From: Drosophila pseudoobscura
Lineage: Eukaryota > Arthropoda > Insecta > Diptera > Drosophilidae
Direction: 5' to 3'
Length of the DNA stretch: 64,000 bases
Assembly: GCF_009870125.1 (NCBI RefSeq)
Contig: NC_046681.1
Coordinates: 6,151,001 to 6,215,000 of the forward strand
A program made the position numbers and the translations under genes. Position 1 is the stretch's first letter. Each line of letters starts with the position of its first letter. Under the pieces are notes generated by a model. It saw nothing but the letters and a program-made list of their open reading frames with translations, did no database searches and had not been told where the DNA came from. Of this stretch, positions 59,101-64,000 are shown in pieces.

Positions 59101-60650
59101 AAAACTAAACTTAAGACCATGGAAGATCATATTTTAATGGTCAATCTGCACTTTACAGCTCCCTGTCCGTCTTGAGCCCCGCGGGCCTGAGGCTCTACTC
59201 GATAGCCGGACAGGACAAGGTTGAGGAGATCTTTGCCAAGGACAATACAGAGCAGATTCGGATTGTAGAGCGTCTGTTCAATAGCTCGCTGGTGGTGCTG
59301 GTCACCTCCCAGAAACCCAATTGCCTCAAGATGCTGCACTTCAAGAAGAAGCAGGACATTTGCAATTGCTTCTATCCATCTGAGATCCTGTGCGTGCGGA
59401 TGAATCGCCAGCGATTGATTGTCTGTTTGGCGGAGAGCATACACATCCACGACATACGCGACATGAAGATCCTGCATTCCATCGAGAACATAGCGCCCAA
59501 TGAGCTGGGGCTCTGTGCCCTGTCTCTGAACTCACATTTGGCCTTCCCCGTCTGCCAGTCCAGCGGAGAGCTGCGCATCTTCAATGCGAATAAGCTGAGG
59601 ACGGGGATGACCATCAAAGCCCACGACACGCCCCTCTCAGCGCTGACATTCTCGCCCAGTGGAGCGCTGCTGGCTACCGCCTCGGAGCGGGGCACTGTGA
59701 TACGCGTGTTTTGTGTGAAGAATGGCCAGAGGGTGCAGGAGTTTCGGCGAGGAGTGAGCTGTGTGCGGATTGCTTCCCTGGTGTTTGCGGCGAGCGGGGA
59801 TTTCCTGTGCGCCTCTTCCAACACGGAGACGGTACACATTTTTAAGATTGATGCGCGAGCCGTGGAGTCTGTGGAACTAAAGGCAATTGGTGAGTGAAAC
59901 GATTATATCTCCATGATTGCTTCAAGACTAAACATTGTTTCTTTCAGCGGAAGTTGCTGCCAAATCGGACAAAGCCTCCAAGGAATCTGCGGCGTCGGCT
60001 CCGCCAGATACGGAAGAGGCCACTGCGACGCCCGTTGCCAGTTGGGGAGGAATGTTCTCCAAGGCGGTATCATCACTGCTTCATTCGACGCAGGTCAGCG
60101 ACGTCCTGGCCCAAGACCGATCCTTTGCCACAGTTGTGCTGGCTCAGGCGGGACTCAAGCACATCTGTGCACTGACGCGAGTGCAGAAGGAGCTGCGTCT
60201 GCTGATAGCCTGCGAGGATGGTTTCCTCTACGTTCACGAGTTCAATGCAGAGCGAGGAGGTTCCTGCAAGCTGCTAGCGGTCCATGATCTGAGGGGAGCC
60301 CTGGAGGATGTCATCGAGTTGCAGCTGAGCGAGAGTGTGCTGAAGATGCAGGCCAAGCCCGTGACCACACCTCAATCGCTGACGCTGCTCAAGAGCTGTG
60401 CGGCCAGTGTGCTCATTGAGAATCCCGATCCCATGCCGGATAACAGCTATGCGAGCATTCTCAGAGGAGATCAGGCGGATGCCATGTCAGGTGAGGGTTA
60501 GCAATAATTTCAACCAGGAAAACCTTATCCTATTTGTGTATCTCCTTAGATTCCGCCAAATTCCGAAAACTCTGCGATGCCATCGACACTCCAACGAAGC
60601 TCTACGATGAGCGACAATTTCCGCCTGTCGCCATTGCGGCCAAAGATTGA
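53151..60650 (+). CDS. Atg18b: Atg18b, WIPI/PROPPIN family autophagy protein
   Basis: Four coding exons join with consistent phases: 53151-53188, 59159-59889, 59948-60490 and 60550-60650, giving 470 residues. Exon 1 supplies MATYQMNFNQDFT, the first blade found in WIPI1/2-type proteins, and exon 2 continues SLSVLSPAGLRLYS. The protein is a seven-bladed beta-propeller. The phosphoinositide-binding FRRG motif is at residues 208-211 (QEFRRGV). PROPPINs bind PI3P and PI(3,5)P2 on the forming autophagosome and help recruit conjugation machinery. Exon 3 adds an Ala/Ser-rich loop (residues about 258-285, SDKASKESAASAPP) within the later blades, and the tail ends VAIAAKD. The 5.97-kb first intron contains a complete gene on the same strand. 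Confidence 0.9.
53189..55897. other. Atg18b intron 1, part upstream of the nested gene
   Basis: No coding exon is supported. It is AT-rich with short CACATACATACAT-type runs near 54055. The promoter of the nested gene must lie toward its 3' end. An E2F-type TTTGGCGC is at 55705-55712. Confidence 0.6.
55898..55981 (+). promoter_or_regulatory. Overlapping upstream open reading frame
   Basis: An ATG at 55898, 28 bases before the main start, opens a 27-codon frame (ends TGA at 55979-55981) that runs out of frame across the main ATG. If it lies in the mRNA it should lower initiation of the ANKLE1-like protein. Its context (GTGAATGG) is weaker than TACAATGG of the main start. Confidence 0.5.
55926..58073 (+). 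CDS. ANKLE1/LEM-3-type ankyrin, LEM and GIY-YIG nuclease, nested gene
   Basis: A single exon of 715 codons, with its own ATG and AATAAA signals near 58194-58202. Ankyrin-type repeats lie at residues about 35-140 (DRGLAPLHYVCG, GQTTALHIASIYGRADLVRM, KLPVHYAIEECHFEVLQLL). A polyglutamine run is at about 395-403, a LEM-type domain at about 411-455 (TDALRQELTQLGAPVGPIT) and a GIY-YIG nuclease domain at about 520-690. Key residues visible are the two aromatic elements (IYML near 523 and YVGKG at 557-561), Arg in the following helix region, the metal-binding Glu654 (REASIIDAMG) and LTNLKRG. This is the ANKLE1/LEM-3 architecture; these enzymes cut DNA bridges at the midbody late in cell division. 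The gene lies wholly in Atg18b intron 1. An E2F-like TTTGGCGC is at 55705-55712. I believe the D. melanogaster counterpart is CG8679, from memory. Confidence 0.88.
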   Translation: MEQRANFLALTLLDALEDENEADILSMLDRNMINAGIVPCDRGLAPLHYVCGMRNEELARRILEKFLECPDLDVDALCDGQTTALHIASIYGRADLVRMLLQRGARVDLADDENKLPVHYAIEECHFEVLQLLRDHIYREKQKHKNSLRLQLPHHQAATTTPNQILKYNYDVTSPYYINITHRRQKPQPKFPDIADTATLPDEESVNLFSLTEAHLTQLIQSQYREDPDHPKRRSIIESWREKVERSRARQSLMHKYDKHVEAIVEEALAHDDFNYERHMQKKLREEDSLEMEMELQQQQIDDASAPNRQVFQKLVEQVSQAQVIEPEPDNSFVTAKGEEELLVNSPRPTDEYFLQIKEAYVHTDDENGLVFYEAKFLQNDENRTKRFVERVTQQQQQQQQQLDSTVSTNLTLPLDYETDALRQELTQLGAPVGPITKTTKRLYIKQLIKYRRNTDALLAAQKHAQESQIRYSVELHRTLRSPEDFERISEFMPQEAASSEHFATAPVIKKTLREGHLKQSFIYMLIDPRISRNLPGESTFLDKFSIWQRFLDSIFYVGKGKSSRPYAHLYDAMRQHTRLNQKRENGRERTERAERKGGFRTLQPDVFKSPPAGDAKLGSKKLERILEIWQSESGVVCLHVFHNIMPIDAYTREASIIDAMGLGHLTNLKRGDYYGPAQSWTMKQRKHLGIALLYKAMHIYLAEGESQLSPSDLI
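58310..58415 (+). other. Possible tRNA-derived remnant
   Basis: GGTTCAAATCC at 58371-58381 is a good Pol III B box, followed by CCACTGGGCTCCA and then T runs. I cannot fold a full cloverleaf: no 5' strand complementary to TGGGCTC is found at the right distance and the A box is poor. A tRNA pseudogene or SINE-like fragment is the best reading. It lies in Atg18b intron 1. Confidence 0.3.
58681..58911 (-). CDS. Small single-membrane-span protein, candidate
   Basis: A 76-codon frame on the antisense strand of Atg18b intron 1 starts with MPAQPELVGNSKATKT. It has a hydrophobic segment at residues about 31-49 (CMLLGYCTVVVATAVLLLQ) after a basic stretch (FGLPKKH) and ends FVCSPVLFE. The frame is open for 22 codons upstream of this ATG to a TAA, so it could also be a terminal exon (a CACCTCAG acceptor-like site is at about 58974). 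The composition is protein-like, but I recognise no family. Confidence 0.3.
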   Translation of the reverse strand: MPAQPELVGNSKATKTSSKQLRIFGLPKKHCMLLGYCTVVVATAVLLLQLQPLLEILRGVRFEVKGGFVCSPVLFE

Positions 60651-62227
60651 CCAAAACGCCGCAGTTCCATAGACATGGTCTTTGTAGAAAAACCATAGAA
60701 ATATCGACCCCAAAAACAATATAAAAACCCTTAGAAAAGTTGTCCAAAAAAATATATGAAAAATGTACTTTTAAGTTCTGCTAAAAAGCAAAATCAACAA
60801 AAAGGAAATACTCCAAACAAGAAAATTTAACAAAAAAAGTATTTTAATTTATATACTAACTGTAAGAATTAATCCTCTTTAATTTCCAATCGATTTTGTA
60901 TATAAATATATCTTTAACTATAGAAACTTCCCATAATTGTTAACAAATTTATATCTTGGCTTTCTCATTCCGTTAATATCTCCATTTGTCCAAGTGTTCT
61001 CATAGATTCTCTCTAATGCAGTTATCCAAACTCTGTATTTTTGTATGATATATAAATATATATATATTTAGTGATATAACAAATTATTATAGTAATAGTA
61101 AAGACTTAGCAAATTGTGCGATAGAAGCTCAACAGAAAATCAAAAAAAAAAAAACTAAAAACAAAAATACAGGAGGAAACAAAGCAACAAATAATGTACC
61201 TTACAAAACTGAATGAAACACTAAACGTATTCAATTAGCTTTGCAAATAATTAATATAACAATTAAATGTTTAACAAACATAAACGTAAATTAAATATTA
61301 TAAATATACAAACATAAACTCGGAGCAGCGTAATGTCAATGAAAAATCTTAAGTATTTTAAATATTATTCATTATTGAAACAATAGTTATAATTTATGAA
61401 CTTTAGGCATGTCATGACATAATTTAATATCTTATTCGATTTGCAATTAATGAAAAAAGCAATTAAAAAAGATTAAAGCAATTTATTTATGCCCAAAATA
61501 ATTTAAATTAATTTAATTAAATGAAAAAATTATAAAATACAAAAAAATAAAAAAAAAGAAAAACAAATAGAAAAAAATTTAAAAACCTGAAAAAAACAAA
61601 TAAAAATTACAAAAACCCCTAAAACAATTGTGTGATTTGTTAATTAACTCAAGGTAACTGAAGATAAATAATAAGTAAGAGGAAAGGTCTCTGTAGTGAT
61701 ACTTCTTTAAGAAATAATAGCTAAGAAATCATTATATACTGTATATGCATATTGTAGAACCTTTATGAGGTGTTGAAAAATCTTTTATATCACTAAGGAC
61801 AGGCAGTTCTACAATCGAAAATTGATAAAATTTCCGTATATTTTATATGTCGTTCTGGAAGGTTATAGAGATTTCGATAGAGACTTTTAAAAGGCATTCT
61901 AAAAACATTTTACGATTCAAGAATTTCCGCTGGGATCCATTGAAACTTTATTATTAACAAGGGGAATATTTAAATGCTTTTCCTTGGATTAAAGAAGGAT
62001 TGTAGTAAGAATATTCTGCAAATTTTTAAATTTGTAGGGCATTATAGTAAAAATACTTGTTAAAAACATTTAGTGTAGGGCTATAGTCTTGGGAATAGTG
62101 TTACTGGATCCCGTCTAACAATAAGATTTAGGTTTATTTATGGGTTGAAAGAGTATTGTGTTACGAAACATGACTGGAAATAGTTGTAAAAAGTACTAAT
62201 GATGCGAATTGTATGCCATTTAAGGTC
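60651..62227. other. AT-rich interval between convergent genes
   Basis: It holds the 3' UTR of Atg18b (plus) and, at the far end, the 3' UTR of the glutamate receptor (minus). Very AT-rich with long A runs around 61140-61160 and 61520-61600. No coding potential or RNA gene is visible. Confidence 0.7.
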
Positions 62228-64000
62228 TTAAGGTACACCATTACTCAATTTGCTGGCGCGTTGGTTCTTAGATGGTTCCATCTGATGGTCCTGATCCATC
62301 TCCTCCTGATTATGATGATGGTGATGGCGGTGATGGTGATGATGATGATGATGTCGATGGTGTGGTTGCTCTGGCAGTGGTATAACCTCTGGCTCTTCTT
62401 CGGGTTCCAGAACTTCATCCATTTGCGTTGACTTATCCACTTTCCAGACAATTTCCGGTGGAGGAGTTTTCTGGGATTTCAGTGAGAACATGGAGCCTAT
62501 TTTCTTCAGCTTATTATGAACCGAAGCCTCAATATCGGGATCGGCCAAGCTCTTAAGGCTCTTCATGGATAATGGCTTCGATGTCGACGAGGGCTTAGAA
62601 CGACTTGAACGGGATTTACCGGATTTTGAAGAAGAGCTAGAACTGGAGGATGAGGATGAGCTGCCGGAACCAGAGCTGGTGTGCACTGGCTTTGTGGTAA
62701 TCCAAATTTTCATTGCAAAAAAAACTTCCGATCGTAAGGCTTCCTTGAGAGAGATCTGTTTTGGGAAAAGACTTTAATCAAACAGGATTCTGATTTCAGA
62801 ATATATTAAATATGACTTACCTTCTCTTCAATGGCCACAGATTTCACATTCCAAAAGAATTCCGTGCATCCTAGAACCATAGCCGAGAGCAGTCCTAATC
62901 CCAGGACCAGGAATACACCGCCCACATTCTCCAGACCCAATTCGGGGGTGTCGCCCCCACCATCCTCGCTCTTCTCACAGCTGCCGCCGCCATGCATCTC
63001 CTTCCACCACTTGCGCTTCAGCTCCGCCAGGTTGCCCAGCTCTCCCAGCTTCAGGACTGCTCCACTGATCTGCTTGCGATACGGAGAATCTATGGAAGAA
63101 ATATGGATGTAAAGTCTATCATCTTCTGCTGGTGATAGTGGACTTACTAAAAGGCATTGCAATGCCATAGCTTTTATAGTCCAACCAGCCACCGATCTGC
63201 ACAAGATCGCACTTTCTCTCTACATTGTACTCCAAAGTGGTTGACTCCATCATGAAGGCATAGAGATTCTTGCCCTTCTGCACCCTCTCAACACCTTCGT
63301 CATTTGTTTTGGTAAATACCGATGGACTGGCACTCTCCATGGCGGTCCACATTTTTTGATATGTCGTAAAGTTAGAGTCGCGAAAGAAACCCAAAGTGGA
63401 GCCGCCCAGCATGGCACCATATTTGATCTTGGTCTGGGCAGCCAGATCCTCGGCATTACTGATTGAGTTACCCTGGCGAGAATTGGTCAGAAAGGCAGCC
63501 AAATTGGCTGTATAGGAGTTCAACATCATGAGAGCAAAGAACCACCACATTCCAGTCACTAAACGGGTTGAGGCAGCCCTAAAAAAGGATCATTATATTA
63601 ATGAAAATCCCTGTTAAGAAGCTCCCACCTACTTGGGCAATATATCGCAGCCTTGTCCCATCAACGATCCAATCGACAGCCACGTGGTGTTCATTATCGT
63701 CCAGATATTCTCAACTTCCTCGGGTTCCTTGCAGGGATGCGGATTCTCCCAGTCGTCGGGCGCCATACGGGCCAGAGCGAAGAGCAGCAGCGATATAAAC
63801 AGATATGCCGAACCCATATAGATCCACACATCCAAGGAGAAGGGCGACAGGAATGAGAATAGATCGGTGGGTGGTATGGGCGGCTTTGAGAACAGTATGC
63901 TGATGCCCAGGGTCATAAAGGGTGGCGTAAAATCCACAGCCTGACGTCTGGATGAGGTCATTGTCAGATCACAGATGCCCAGATCAGCATTCTGGGAAGA
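62228..64000 (-). CDS. clumsy: Kainate-type ionotropic glutamate receptor (clumsy-like), C-terminal part
   Basis: Four exons join in frame: 64000-63633 (continues beyond the window), 63578-63148, 63089-62821 and 62755-62228, giving the last 531 residues. Visible in order are the ligand-binding end ([21 protein letters not shown]), TM1 ([19 protein letters not shown]), the pore loop with [10 protein letters not shown] (Gln at the Q/R site), TM3 carrying the [12 protein letters not shown] gate motif, the S2 lobe, and TM4 ([18 protein letters not shown]). The channel is a glutamate-gated cation channel at synapses. The cytoplasmic tail is unusual: a Ser run ([12 protein letters not shown]), then a run of about 17 residues made almost only of His with two Arg, and a Gln/Asp-rich end. 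The assignment to clumsy rests on position beside Atg18b plus family features; a sister kainate receptor is possible. Confidence 0.8.

Overview
This is eukaryotic nuclear DNA from a fruit fly of the genus Drosophila. The genes have short spliced introns and Drosophila-type promoter motifs, and the gene order (Hr39, a cuticle-type gene, Rsf1, Atg18b with an ANKLE1-like gene in its intron, a clumsy-like kainate receptor) fits the 39B region of D. melanogaster arm 2L (Muller element B). The divergence of the coding exons and the form of the DINE-1/mini-me element near 17 kb suggest the obscura group. That species-level placement is inference from memory, not a search.

Layout. Positions 1-499 (minus strand) hold the first coding exon of the nuclear receptor gene Hr39. 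About 27 kb upstream of it is non-coding, CT/GA/GT-rich and full of small repeats; it reads as a giant 5' intron. A candidate first exon and a Motif 1/Motif 6/DRE promoter lie at about 27.36-27.6 kb. Features inside the intron include an E-box tandem array (7.7-8.3 kb), a DINE-1/mini-me element (16.8-17.9 kb) and an AT-rich tandem array (22.9-23.5 kb). From 27.5 to 32.2 kb there is a repeat-rich island carrying an unidentified open frame and a decayed LDL-receptor-related-protein segment. 33-35.7 kb and 37.1-40.4 kb are non-coding.

A secreted APAP/YLP-repeat protein gene (35.86-36.96 kb, plus) has a clear TATA/Inr promoter and a start codon split off by an intron. Rsf1 (40.57-50.76 kb, minus) encodes a chromatin-remodelling subunit of about 3,143 residues in six coding exons; its promoter at about 51 kb shares several hundred bases with the 27.5 kb promoter. 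Just upstream is a foldback-like insertion of about 0.6 kb with a near-perfect 9-bp flanking duplication. Atg18b (53.15-60.65 kb, plus) has a 6-kb first intron that contains a complete single-exon ANKLE1/LEM-3-type nuclease gene on the same strand. The 3' half of a kainate-type glutamate receptor (clumsy-like, minus) fills 62.2-64 kb and converges with Atg18b.

The genes do not form one pathway. Two of them (Rsf1 and Atg18b) carry the TATA-less motif classes of broadly expressed fly genes, and the cuticle gene has a TATA/Inr promoter typical of regulated genes. The most unusual material is the shared promoter-bearing repeat at 27.5 and 51.0 kb, the foldback-like insertion at 51.75-52.36 kb and the decayed LRP segment.
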